NCBI RefSeq assembly: GCF_014283215.1
Contig: NZ_JACOMF010000007.1
Coordinates: 124,001-188,000 of the forward strand
Length of the DNA stretch: 64,000 bases
Direction: 5' to 3'
From: Siccirubricoccus deserti
GTDB lineage: Bacteria; Pseudomonadota; Alphaproteobacteria; Acetobacterales; Acetobacteraceae
Positions 44,770-53,543 of this stretch are shown here, piece after piece. The position numbers were made by a program, and so were the translations under genes. Within the stretch, counting starts at the first letter, position 1. Every line of letters begins with the position of its first letter. The notes beneath the pieces are model-generated. The model was not told the DNA's origin and made no database searches. It saw nothing but the letters and a program-made list of their open reading frames with translations.

Positions 44770-45669
44770 TCAGGCCGCCTGCCGCACCGAGGGCACCCGG
44801 CGCATCGCCCCGCCCGGCGTCGCCCCGGGCACCGCGGCGGCGTAGTCGGCGGCGATCAGCAGCCTGGGGAAATCGACGCCGGTCTCGACCCCCATCCGCT
44901 GGAACAGCCAGACCACATCCTCCATCGCCACATTGCCGGTGGCGCCCGGCGCGAAGGGGCAGCCGCCGATGCCGCCCGAGGCCGCATCGAACACCCGGCA
45001 CCCCGCCTCCCAGGCCGCGGCAACATTGGCGATGCCCATGCCGTAGGTGTCATGGCCGTGGTAGGCGAAGCGCTCGCCACCGAAGGCCTGGGCCGCGGTG
45101 AACAGCCGCCTCACCTGATCCGGCGCGGCATTGCCGGTGGTGTCGGCCAGGGCGATCTCCATCTCCGGGTCGAGCGCCGCGATGCGCTCCACCAGCGCCA
45201 GCGCCGCCGCTTCCGGCACCACGCCCTCGAAGGGACAGTGGAAGACGCAGGAGAGATTGAAGCGGATTCTGGTGCCCTTCGGCGCCTCCCGCACGATTGC
45301 CGCCAAATCGGCGAAGCTGTCCTCCAGCGGCCGGTTGAGGTTGGCCTTGTTATGGCTCTCGGTCGCCGACATGAAGAGGCCAAGCCGGTCGGCGCCGGCA
45401 TTCATCGCCAGCTCGAAGCCCTTGCGGTTGGGCACCAGCACGGTGCTTTCCAGCCCTTCGAGCTGCTTCGCCGCCTTCAGCACCTCGGCGGTGTCGGCCA
45501 TCTGCGGCACGGCGCGGGGGGAGACGAAGCTGCCCACCTCCATCCGCCGCAGCCCGGCCTCGTAGCTGGCGCGGACCAGGGCGATCTTGGTCTCGGTGGG
45601 GACGAAAGCGCCGATCGACTGCAGCCCGTCGCGCGGCGCGACCTCGGAGAGGATGGCGGTGTCGGTCAT
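44770..45669 (-). CDS. liuE: Hydroxymethylglutaryl-CoA lyase
   Basis: 299 aa from ATG 45669 (MTDTAILSEVAPRDGLQSIG). TIM-barrel HMGL family: RDGLQ holds the catalytic Arg, FHCPFEG and HGHDTYGMG carry metal/substrate ligands, and the flexible Cys loop is in SGGIGGCPFAPGATGN. It splits HMG-CoA to acetyl-CoA and acetoacetate, completing leucine catabolism whose earlier steps are at 23348-28118. It overlaps the CoA-transferase gene (ATGA). The overlap suggests an alternative: cleavage of a CoA thioester made by that enzyme. Confidence 0.88.
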   Translation of the reverse strand: MTDTAILSEVAPRDGLQSIGAFVPTETKIALVRASYEAGLRRMEVGSFVSPRAVPQMADTAEVLKAAKQLEGLESTVLVPNRKGFELAMNAGADRLGLFMSATESHNKANLNRPLEDSFADLAAIVREAPKGTRIRFNLSCVFHCPFEGVVPEAAALALVERIAALDPEMEIALADTTGNAAPDQVRRLFTAAQAFGGERFAYHGHDTYGMGIANVAAAWEAGCRVFDAASGGIGGCPFAPGATGNVAMEDVVWLFQRMGVETGVDFPRLLIAADYAAAVPGATPGGAMRRVPSVRQAA

Positions 45670-46868
45670 TCGGCGGGCTCCTTCAGCAATTCCAAGAACA
45701 CATGGTCGTTGTGGGCACCTGCGGCCGGCCCGGTCCAGCGCACCATCTCGCGCGCGCTGACCCCATCGAAGCGGAAGGGCGCCGCCGGGTGCAGCACCTC
45801 GCCGAGCAGCGGATCCTGCACCGGCAGCACCAGCCCACGGGCGCGGAAATGCGGATCCTCGGCGCAGTCGCGCATGTCGTACAGGCGGGAGCATGGCACC
45901 TCGGCGGCGTCCAGGATGGACTCGGCCTCGGCGCCGGTCTTCGTCCGGGTCCAGGCTGCGATGGCGGCGTCCAGCTCGGCGACATTCTCGCAGCGCGCGG
46001 CATTGTTGGCGAAGCGCGGCTCATCGGCGAGTTCCGGACGGCCGATGGCGGCCATCAGCCGACGGAAGATCAGGTCGGAGTTGCCGGCGATGCACAGCCA
46101 CTTGCCATCGGCGCAGGGGTAGGTGTTGGTCGGCGCCGCGGTCTTGATGGCCGCGCCCTGCGGCTGCCGCACCCAGCCGAACAGCCCGTATTCCGGCAGC
46201 ATGCCCTCCATCAGGCTGAACACGCTGCCGACCAGGTCGACATCGATCACCCTGCCCTTTGCCGCCGGATCGCCCTTCACCTGCCAGCAGGCCGCGACCA
46301 GCCCCATCGCGGCATACATGCCGGCCAGGTCGTCGCTGATCGAGACGCCGCAGCGCGGCGGCGGATGCTCGGTCTGGCCGGGGCTGGCGGTCAGGTGCCG
46401 CAACCCGCCCATCGCCTCGCCGATAGCGCCGAAGGCCGGCTTGTCGCGGTACGGCCCGTCCTGGCCATAGCCGCTGATGCGGGCAATGACCAGGCGCGGG
46501 TTGACCTGATGCAGATCGGCCGGACCCAGGCCGTAGCGTTCCAGCTGGCCGGGGCGGAAATTCTCCACCAGCGCATCCGCCCGCGCCGCCAACCGGCGGA
46601 GCTTCGCCTTGCCGTCGGCGGATTTCAGGTCGAGCGTGACCGAGAGCTTGTTGCGGCCGTGCACGCTGAACCACACCGCATGGCCATCGACCTGGCTGCC
46701 CCAGCCGCGCACCGGATCGCCCTCCGGCGGTTCCACCTTGATGACCTCGGCGCCGAGATCGGCCAGCAGCCGGGTGGCGAAGGGCGCGGCGATATAGTGG
46801 CCGAGTTCCAGCACCTTCAGCCCAGCGAGGGGCAGCGTGGCAGGCGAGCCCTGTGGCGTCGCGGACAT
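45666..46868 (-). CDS. Class III (CaiB/BaiF) CoA-transferase
   Basis: 400 aa from ATG 46868, with GGAGGGACC directly upstream; an in-frame ATG at 46889 lacks such a site. Family III hallmarks: LAGLKVLELGHYIAAPFATRLLADLGAEVIKVEPPEGDPVRGWG, NRLKSADGKAKLRRL-like segment near LDLKSADGKA, and DALVENFRPGQLERYGL. The catalytic Asp lies in the CGVSISDDLAGMYAAMG block. Transfers CoA to an organic acid such as a dicarboxylate. With the overlapping HMGL gene it may activate and split 3-hydroxy-3-methylglutarate or a related acid. Confidence 0.85.
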   Translation of the reverse strand: MSATPQGSPATLPLAGLKVLELGHYIAAPFATRLLADLGAEVIKVEPPEGDPVRGWGSQVDGHAVWFSVHGRNKLSVTLDLKSADGKAKLRRLAARADALVENFRPGQLERYGLGPADLHQVNPRLVIARISGYGQDGPYRDKPAFGAIGEAMGGLRHLTASPGQTEHPPPRCGVSISDDLAGMYAAMGLVAACWQVKGDPAAKGRVIDVDLVGSVFSLMEGMLPEYGLFGWVRQPQGAAIKTAAPTNTYPCADGKWLCIAGNSDLIFRRLMAAIGRPELADEPRFANNAARCENVAELDAAIAAWTRTKTGAEAESILDAAEVPCSRLYDMRDCAEDPHFRARGLVLPVQDPLLGEVLHPAAPFRFDGVSAREMVRWTGPAAGAHNDHVFLELLKEPAE

Positions 46869-46929
46869 GGTCCCTCCGTCGGTAGCCACCCCTGCATAGC
46901 TCCGGGGAGGCCCACGGCAAAGCCGGGGC

Positions 46930-48753
46930 TCAGCTCCAGGCGGCGATCCGCTCCAGCGCCCGCGGCACGTCGAGGCTCCAGCGCCGCTGGCTGGCGCGGG
47001 GATCGGTGAGGTCCTCGTCGCCCAGGATCACCCCGTAGTCGAGGCCGAGCGAGCCGAAGATGTTGGTATGGGCGTCAACGAAGGTGAGGGTGCTCTCGAT
47101 CGTCACCACCCTGGTCCCCGGCCGGCAGAACACGGTATTGAACATCGCCGCGCCGCCGAGGCCGACGATGCTGCGGGCGTTGCGGAATAGCGCAACCTGT
47201 TCCTCGAAGGGCAGGTATTCGGGCTCCACCGCGACGAAGCCGAGGTGCTGCAACCCCTCGATCAGCGCCTCCTCGTTGGTCATCCCGCGATAGGCGCCGA
47301 GCTTCCGGGTGCGGGTGAGGCGGGAGATGAAGAGCTTCTCCGGCGTGCCGGTCGCGGGCGGCCGGGCGATGCGGTCGGCCAGCGCGGCGAAGATCGCCCG
47401 CTCATCGGCGGTGACGAACAGGTCGCGCGCGGAATGCCGGATGAGATGCAGCGCCGAGCAGCGGTAGCTGCGCGACACGTCGTGCCGGATCAGCTCGGCA
47501 GGACCGATCCCGACCATCTCAAGCAGGCGCCGCTGCCAGGGCTGCTCGGCGTAGCAGAGGAACTTCCCATAGCGGTCACGGTTGGCCAGGAATTCCGCCG
47601 CGCTCGGCAGGCCGATCAGCAGCCACATGCCCCAGTTATGCGGCTCTTCCGGCGTGCCGAACAGCACCGGCATGTCGAGCACCACCGGGTCCTCCAGCCG
47701 TTCCCGCGGCAGCACGACGGCATCGCCGAAGCGGTGCAGGCCGGTCGCCTCGTTGCTGTAGCCGCCGAAGCCGTCGGCCAGCCGCGCCAGCATCAGCTCC
47801 GCGCTGTTCACGTAGCGATGAAAGTAACGCCCGTCCTTGATGATGGCGCCGAAGCCGAGCAGCGTCGCATCCTCGAAGCTGTCGATCATCTTGGCATGGG
47901 TGTGCCGCTGCGCCTCGAACAGCCGCCGCGGATCGAGCCCATGGGAGGAGAGGTTGCAGACGAAGGCCGGCGGCGGCTTCAGCCAGGCTTGCTGCGGCAC
48001 CAGGATGCGGCGCGGCAGCGGCTCATGGCCGGTCGAGGGCACCACCCGGACCTCATCCTCCGGCAGCTCCGCCTGCAGCAGCTCGCAGGCGGCATCGAAG
48101 GCGATGTCGTGCCGTGTGTAGGACGACACCTCCGCCAGCGCCGCATCGGTGGTGACCCCGGCCATCGCCGCACGGGTCCGGTCCACCGCTGCGGGATCAA
48201 TCGGCGCGAAGCCGGCCGCCACCATCAGCCCGGTCGGCGGCAAGGCACAGGTGAGGAGCCTGCCCTGCGGCCCTTCGGGCGCCAGCATGTGCGCCAGCAT
48301 CCAGACCTCTCCCACCCACCAGCCCTGGGTTGGTTCCGGCCCCGCCATGCCGATGGTCGGTGGCACCGCGTCATCGAACAGGAACACGGTCTTCGCATGC
48401 GCGAGCGGCAGGGCAGCGTTCACCTGTGCGACCAGCGCCGGCAGCCGATGGTCATGGTCGATGAAGATGATGTCGAAGCCACCGGCATGGCGCGCCCGCG
48501 CGGTTCGCAGCGCGGCCAACGCCTCGGCCGAACTGTCGCCGCGCAGGAAGCCGAAGTCGCCACTGCGGAAAGGCTTCGCCGGCGCCTCCCTGGTGACGCA
48601 GAGCAGCGGGCCGGTGTGTTCCAGCGCCCAGGCCGGCGTGGTTGCGGCAATGACGCAGAGCCTGGCGCCGGGGAAACGTCGCAGCAGTTCCCGGCAGAAA
48701 TGCTCGCTGTTGCGGATGTTGCCGGAACCGGGCCCGGTCAGATGCGGGTACAT
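46930..48753 (-). CDS. Two-domain protein with C-terminal glycosyltransferase 61 (DUF563)
   Basis: 607 aa from ATG 48753 (MYPHLTGPGSGNI); the frame extends 102 codons further with no homology. The N-terminal portion of about 200 aa shows FDIIFIDHDHRLPALVAQVNAALPL, a pattern like class I methyltransferases but without a clear GxGxG. The C-terminal half has GT61 features: LFISRLTRTRKLGAYRGMTNEEALIEGLQ, VEPEYLPFEEQVALFRNARSIVGLGGAAMFNTVF and TFVDAHTNIFGSLGLDYGVIL. It probably adds a sugar in capsule or LPS synthesis. It is separated from the capsule export genes by the amidase unit. Confidence 0.75.
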   Translation of the reverse strand: MYPHLTGPGSGNIRNSEHFCRELLRRFPGARLCVIAATTPAWALEHTGPLLCVTREAPAKPFRSGDFGFLRGDSSAEALAALRTARARHAGGFDIIFIDHDHRLPALVAQVNAALPLAHAKTVFLFDDAVPPTIGMAGPEPTQGWWVGEVWMLAHMLAPEGPQGRLLTCALPPTGLMVAAGFAPIDPAAVDRTRAAMAGVTTDAALAEVSSYTRHDIAFDAACELLQAELPEDEVRVVPSTGHEPLPRRILVPQQAWLKPPPAFVCNLSSHGLDPRRLFEAQRHTHAKMIDSFEDATLLGFGAIIKDGRYFHRYVNSAELMLARLADGFGGYSNEATGLHRFGDAVVLPRERLEDPVVLDMPVLFGTPEEPHNWGMWLLIGLPSAAEFLANRDRYGKFLCYAEQPWQRRLLEMVGIGPAELIRHDVSRSYRCSALHLIRHSARDLFVTADERAIFAALADRIARPPATGTPEKLFISRLTRTRKLGAYRGMTNEEALIEGLQHLGFVAVEPEYLPFEEQVALFRNARSIVGLGGAAMFNTVFCRPGTRVVTIESTLTFVDAHTNIFGSLGLDYGVILGDEDLTDPRASQRRWSLDVPRALERIAAWS

Positions 48754-49073
48754 GGTGCTCGCCCTGTTGGTGCCGCCCCTGCACGACGGGCCTGCCGCCG
48801 GACCCCAGGCAGATGGCACAATCGGCCGGCCTTGGGAACCGCGAAGGCGCGGTGCGCCGCCGCCTTCCAAGGATTCCTCAACCCTTTGCAGCGATGCTTC
48901 ACCCCGAGGTCGCGTATTGGCCTCTCTCCCCAACGCGCCGCGGCGCTGCCCGCCCCCCAATACCGGGCAGTGCCGGCTTCCCCGGCGCCCTCTTCGGGGA
49001 CGGAGTCCTGACGGGTTCCGCCCCTGCTTTTTTTCCGGCAGGCTCCCGCACCGCACCATCGGGAGACCTCACC
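48754..49073. other. Intergenic region between divergent genes
   Basis: 320 bp between the GT61 gene (minus) and the amidase unit (plus). No gene and no strong palindrome were found. A T-rich run (ctttttttt-like near 49027) could mark a promoter or terminator, but no consensus elements were assigned. Confidence 0.4.
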
Positions 49074-49274
49074 ATGCCGGAAGACACCACCCACCGGGAC
49101 GCCATCCTGGCCGCCGCCGCCGGGGTTCAGCGCGCCTGGGCCGAGTATCCGGCCGATGTGACCGAGGCGATCGCCGTTGCCGCCCGGCTGCGCAGCGGCT
49201 TCAGCCGCCCTGCCTCCCATGCCGTCGAGCCCACACCGTCCTACGCCGCGCCCGTTGCCGGAGCCGGCGCGTGA
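49074..49274 (+). CDS. AtzG-like small protein (DUF4089)
   Basis: 66 aa from ATG 49074 (RBS GGGAG 8 nt upstream). Composition and pattern (MPEDTTHRDAILAAAAGVQRAW, then YPADVTEAIAVAARLRSGF) match the small AtzG-type chaperone/partner of AtzE amidases. Its stop overlaps the amidase start (GTGA), the normal AtzG-AtzE arrangement. It likely stabilises the amidase as a heterodimer partner. Confidence 0.75.
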   Translation: MPEDTTHRDAILAAAAGVQRAWAEYPADVTEAIAVAARLRSGFSRPASHAVEPTPSYAAPVAGAGA

Positions 49275-50665
49275 GCGCGCCGCACCGCCTCTCCCTGGCC
49301 GAAGCCGCCGCGCTGATCGCCGCCCGCCGGCTCTCGCCGGTCGAGCTGCTGCAGGACTGCCTCGACCGCATCGCCGCGGTCGAGCCGCGGCTGAACGCCT
49401 TCATCCGCCAGCTTCCAGCGGAGGCCATGAGGGATGCGAAGGCGGCCGAGGCAGAGATCGCCCGGTGCGGCCCGCGCGGCCCGCTGCACGGTATCCCCGT
49501 TGGGCTGAAGGACATCATCGACCTCGCCGGCCATCCCACCACCTGCCATTCGAAGCTGCAGCTCGACCGGGTGGCGGGCGAGGATGCCGCGGTGGTGGCT
49601 CGGCTGCGCGCCGCCGGAGCGGTGTTTCCCGGCAAGCTCGCGACGCATGAATTCGCCCTCGGCGGCCCGGCCTTCGATCTGCCTTTCCCGCCGGCCCGCA
49701 ACCCCTGGAACCCGGCGCATCACCCGGGCGGCTCCTCCTCCGGCTCCGGCGCCGCGGTTGGCGGGCGGATGCTGCCGGCGGCGCTCGGCACCGATACCGG
49801 CGGCTCGGTACGGCATCCGGCCAGCCATTGCGGGCTGGTCGGGCTGAAGCCCACCTATGGGCTGGTCTCCCGCCGCGGGGTCTTCCCGCTCGCCTTCACC
49901 CTCGACCATGTCGGGCCGATGACCCGCACGGTGCGCGACAACGCCATCCTGCTGAACGCCATTGCCGGGCATGATCCGCTCGACCCCGGCAGCGCCCGCC
50001 ACGCGGCGGAGGATTACACCCGCGCGCTGAACCAGGGGCTGCGTGGGCTGCGAATCGGGTTCGTCCGGCATTTCCACGAGACGGACACGCCGGCCACGCC
50101 GGAGGTCGCCGCGGCGCTGGAGGCGGCGGCGGCGCTGCTGGCGGCGGAGGGCGCCACGCTGTCCACCGTGGTGCTGCCGCCGCTCGGCGAGTTCGCCGCG
50201 GTGAACCGCGCGATCATGCTGCCCGAGGCTGGTGCGGTGCACGAGGCGTGGCTGCGCGACCGTCCGGGCGACTATGCCGCCGTCACCCGCCGTCGGCTGA
50301 TGCCGGGGATGTTCATCACCGGCACCGACTACGTCCAGGCGCAGCGCCGCCGCACTCAGTTGATCGCCGCGGTGGAGGCAGCCTTCAGCGGGGTCGACCT
50401 GCTGCTCTGCGCCAGTTCGATGGACCCGGCCTGCCGGATCGACGACGAGGCGGAGGTGGAGCGCACCTATCCGCGCCAGGCCCGTACCCCCTTCAACGTC
50501 ACCGGCCATCCGGCGCTGAGCGTGATGTGCGGCATCAGCAAGGCGGCGGGGCTGCCGATCGGCATGCAGCTGGTCGGGCGGAGCTTCTCCGAGGCGCTGA
50601 TCTATCGCGCTGCCGCCGGCTATGAGCGGGCGGCGCCCTGGGCAGAGCTGGCACCGGAGCTGTAG
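49271..50665 (+). CDS. Amidase-signature hydrolase (AtzE-like)
   Basis: 464 aa from GTG 49271, overlapping the partner gene (GTGA). The amidase-signature triad is complete: Lys80 in GIPVGLKDIID, cis-Ser about residue 155 in HHPGGSSSGSGAAVGG, and nucleophilic Ser about 179 in LGTDTGGSVRHPAS. AtzE-type enzymes hydrolyse N-carboxybiuret-like or similar N-acyl groups; the true substrate here is unknown. No transporter sits beside it. The stop is followed immediately by an interspersed repeat. Confidence 0.88.
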   Translation: MSAPHRLSLAEAAALIAARRLSPVELLQDCLDRIAAVEPRLNAFIRQLPAEAMRDAKAAEAEIARCGPRGPLHGIPVGLKDIIDLAGHPTTCHSKLQLDRVAGEDAAVVARLRAAGAVFPGKLATHEFALGGPAFDLPFPPARNPWNPAHHPGGSSSGSGAAVGGRMLPAALGTDTGGSVRHPASHCGLVGLKPTYGLVSRRGVFPLAFTLDHVGPMTRTVRDNAILLNAIAGHDPLDPGSARHAAEDYTRALNQGLRGLRIGFVRHFHETDTPATPEVAAALEAAAALLAAEGATLSTVVLPPLGEFAAVNRAIMLPEAGAVHEAWLRDRPGDYAAVTRRRLMPGMFITGTDYVQAQRRRTQLIAAVEAAFSGVDLLLCASSMDPACRIDDEAEVERTYPRQARTPFNVTGHPALSVMCGISKAAGLPIGMQLVGRSFSEALIYRAAAGYERAAPWAELAPEL

Positions 50666-50695
50666 CGCAACCGCTCTGGAACCAGATGCTTCCAG

Positions 50696-50801
50696 CGCAG
50701 GTCGCGGGAGGGCGTGAACGCGCTGATCGTGACGCTGCTCCACGAGCAACGGCCTACAGCGGATTGGCGTTCAGACATGAACGCAGCCCGCTGTGGAGCA
50801 C
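50696..50801 (+). repeat. Interspersed intergenic repeat, copy 4
   Basis: GCAGGTCGCGGGAGGGCGTGAACGC, GCTCCACGAGCAAC, CTACAGCGGATTGGCGTTCA and TGAACGCAGCCCGCTGTGG in this order. It aligns over its length with copy 1 (12041-12152). It begins about 30 bp after the amidase stop (TAG, 50663-50665). The last two blocks form a hairpin. Confidence 0.65.
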
Positions 50802-50844
50802 GACCTTTAGACTGGCAGGTACGGTCAGCCTGAACCTGCTCCAG

Positions 50845-51615
50845 CTACTCCGGAGAGATGCGGAAGCGGCCACGACGGAGCAGCGCATCGGCCAGCGGCG
50901 GCGGCAGCAGCGCCAGCAACCGCAGCAGCGCACCCAGCGGCCAGGGCGTCACCAGCCGCCCCTGGCCGCGCCGCAGCGCGCGGAGGATGCGGGCGGCCAT
51001 GGCCTCGGTGCCGATCTGCAAAGGGTGCGCGCCGAGGTAGCGTACGCTCATCGCACTGTCGAAGAAGCCGGGTGCGACGGCAAGCACCCGCAGCCCGGCC
51101 GGGCCATGCGCCGCGCGAAGCGCCTCGGCATAGGCCCAGAGCCCAGCCTTGCCGGCGGAATAGGCCGGGCTGTCCGGCAGGCCGAGGAAGCCCGCCACCG
51201 AGCCGACCAGCGCAATTCGGCCGCGGCCCCGCGCCAGCATCCCCGGCAGCAGCGGCTGCACCAGGTTGACGGCGCCGAGCAGATTCACCTCCAGCTGCGC
51301 CAGCGCCGCCGCATGGGTCTCCGGGGTGCCATCCGGGGCGGTGCCGCCATTGATGCCGGCATTGGCGATGATGGTGTCCACCGGCCGCTCGGCCTCCCAG
51401 GCGGCAAGCTGCGTCGCCATGGCAGCGGCCTGGCGCACATCCAGCACCGCGGTGGCCACCTTGGCGCCGCGGGCGGCGCAGGCAGCGGCGGTCTCGGCCA
51501 GGCCCGCCCCGCCGCGGGCCAGCAGCGACAGCCGCACGCCGGGCGCCGCCAGCTGCCGGGCCAGCGTGGCGCCGAGCCCGCGCGAGGCGCCGCTGATCAC
51601 CGCATGGCCGATCAT
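50845..51615 (-). CDS. SDR family oxidoreductase
   Basis: 256 aa from ATG 51615, which overlaps the KpsC-like gene's stop (ATGA). Classical SDR: VISGASRGLGATLA (TGxxxGxG variant), NAGINGG, and SVAGFLGLPDSPAYSAGKAG with YxxxK. Translated directly after the KpsC-like gene, so it is probably a capsule-precursor sugar dehydrogenase/reductase, although the substrate is not evident. The C-terminus is hydrophobic (LLRLLALLPPPLAD), possibly membrane-associated. Confidence 0.8.
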   Translation of the reverse strand: MIGHAVISGASRGLGATLARQLAAPGVRLSLLARGGAGLAETAAACAARGAKVATAVLDVRQAAAMATQLAAWEAERPVDTIIANAGINGGTAPDGTPETHAAALAQLEVNLLGAVNLVQPLLPGMLARGRGRIALVGSVAGFLGLPDSPAYSAGKAGLWAYAEALRAAHGPAGLRVLAVAPGFFDSAMSVRYLGAHPLQIGTEAMAARILRALRRGQGRLVTPWPLGALLRLLALLPPPLADALLRRGRFRISPE

Positions 51616-53411
51616 CGCGCCGCCCACCAGCCGGCGAGGAAGCGCGAGACTCGCGCGGTGAAGCCCCGCAGCGGCGCCGGCACCGGGTGGCGGCCTGGCA
51701 GCCGCGGCCGTGCCTGCGCCAGCCGCTCCACCAGCAGTTCCGGTGGGCAAGGCAGGCCGGTGACCGGGTCGATGCAGCGCAGGTGCAGGATCAGCGCCGC
51801 GGCGACCAGCGCATCCAGGCTGAGACGGCGGCCACGCCGGGGCGGGGGGGCGCGGTCCTCGGTCAGTCCCCAGCCTGCGTAGAAGGGCTGGCCATGTGTC
51901 ACCACCCTGAGGCCGCGCAGCAGCGCCTCGAAGCCGGCGAGGGAGGCGATGGTATGCACCTCCCCGACCATGCCGTAGAGCGTGCCGATCGGCACCTCGG
52001 CCAGAACATGGTCGGCCAGCGCCGCCGCCGCGGCGGGTGGGATGGCGCCGCGCCGCATGCCGGCCTCCACATCGGGGTGCGGCTTGTAGAGGATGACGGC
52101 ATCGGGGTTCTCCCGCCGTACCGCAGCCAGCAACGCCAGGTTGCTGCGGAGCCGTGCGCCGCCAAGCCGCATGGCGGCGTCATCCTCCACCTGCCCCGGC
52201 ACCAGGATCACCCGCCGCCCCGGCGGCAGCGCCAGCACCGGGGCGGCGCCGGCGAGATTGTACTTGGTGATCCCCGCCGCCAGCAGCGCCTGCCGCAGCC
52301 GCGCCGCGCGGTCGAGCAGCGCAGGGGGGAATTCCGTGCGGGCCAGCAGCGCCTCCAGCGCGCTCTCCTGGCCCGGGTCGTAGTGGATGCCCTGGCCATC
52401 GATCACCAGCGAGGCGGCCGGCGCCAGCAGCACGCCGAGGCCGGCGGAACGGATGAAGCCATCCTCCAGCCGCACCAGCGGCACCCCGGCGGCGGCGGCC
52501 CGGACCCGCAGCCCGGCGGGCATGACCGAGGCCCAGACGGCCACCGCGCCGCCTTCGCGCCGCGCCACCCGGATGGCGCTGCTGCCGCGCATCACCATTC
52601 GTGGCGGCCCGGCGGCGCTGGCAAGCGCGTCGCGGATGTGGCGGTGCTTGAACCACTCGATGCCGACGCAGGCGCGGATGCTTCGGTTGGCGGCCTCGGC
52701 CTCCCGCCAGGCGGCGAGCTGGGCGATGCCTTCGGCCGCGCTCCAGGGCGTGCCGCGGAACGGATCCACCCATCGCGTGGCGGCGAAGAGCGCGGCCAGG
52801 GCTTGCTCCGGCGGTGGCCCGGCCCAGGGCGCACCGGCATGGTCGCGTAGCGTCACCCCGGCGATGAGGGCGAGCAGGCCCAGCTCGTCGCCCAGGCTAT
52901 GCAGCTCCGCGGCGAGGTCGAGCAACGTCCAGGGCGCCAGCCGGCCTGGCAGGGTCGTGGGCAGGGTCGGCTTGGCGGCTGGTGGGGCTGCCGGGCTGGC
53001 AGCGACCAGCACCGGGCGGCCTGCGGCGCCGCGCCGAGCGGTCTCGAGCATGCGTGCGGCGGCGCCGGCCAGGGCGGGATCGCAGGGATCGACCACGAGC
53101 ACCGCCGCGCCATGGGCGTGCCCGAGGGCCATGGCACCGGGATCCGGCAGGCCCGGTGCGCCGCCGACGCGGGCGAGGCGCAGCATCTCCACCGCCTGGC
53201 GCAGCGCCGCATCCGGCCGAGCCGCCGGCAGGCCGACCCTCACCGCATCGGTAAGAGACCGGGCATCAAGCCAGGAGATGATGGCTTGGCGGCGACCGAA
53301 GGCAGGGGCCCGGAACAGGCCAAGGGAACGATGCGGGTCGGAGGCTATCGCCTGTGGCACAATATCAAGGCCGTATTCAGAACCCTGGCGCGATTGGCGT
53401 GGCAAGAGCAT
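51612..53411 (-). CDS. KpsC-like capsule polysaccharide beta-Kdo transferase, with degenerate first module
   Basis: 599 aa from ATG 53411 (GGGAG 6 nt upstream). KpsC (GT99) has two catalytic modules; here only the C-terminal one looks complete: RLEDGFIRSAGLGVLLAP, DGQGIHYDPGQESALEALL, VILVPGQVEDDAAMRLGG, ILYKPHPDVEAGMRRG, VHTIASLAGFEALLRGLRVVTHGQPFYAGWGLTED. The N-terminal half is a reduced first module, visible as AELHSLGDELGLLALIAG and RWVDPFRGTPWSAAEGIAQLAAW. It would build the Kdo linker on capsule lipid. No KpsS, KpsF or KpsU in the window. Confidence 0.78.
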   Translation of the reverse strand: MLLPRQSRQGSEYGLDIVPQAIASDPHRSLGLFRAPAFGRRQAIISWLDARSLTDAVRVGLPAARPDAALRQAVEMLRLARVGGAPGLPDPGAMALGHAHGAAVLVVDPCDPALAGAAARMLETARRGAAGRPVLVAASPAAPPAAKPTLPTTLPGRLAPWTLLDLAAELHSLGDELGLLALIAGVTLRDHAGAPWAGPPPEQALAALFAATRWVDPFRGTPWSAAEGIAQLAAWREAEAANRSIRACVGIEWFKHRHIRDALASAAGPPRMVMRGSSAIRVARREGGAVAVWASVMPAGLRVRAAAAGVPLVRLEDGFIRSAGLGVLLAPAASLVIDGQGIHYDPGQESALEALLARTEFPPALLDRAARLRQALLAAGITKYNLAGAAPVLALPPGRRVILVPGQVEDDAAMRLGGARLRSNLALLAAVRRENPDAVILYKPHPDVEAGMRRGAIPPAAAAALADHVLAEVPIGTLYGMVGEVHTIASLAGFEALLRGLRVVTHGQPFYAGWGLTEDRAPPPRRGRRLSLDALVAAALILHLRCIDPVTGLPCPPELLVERLAQARPRLPGRHPVPAPLRGFTARVSRFLAGWWAAR

Positions 53412-53543
53412 TGTTTCTCCCTACGCCGCAATCTTTCCTTCACATCTCGCGACCTATACGAAGGGAACGCTTCGCCTGCCATGCGAAAGTTGCTTGCCGC
53501 CGCCTCGCTTTTTGCTAGAGGGGTTCAGGGGGCCTTGTTCAAC

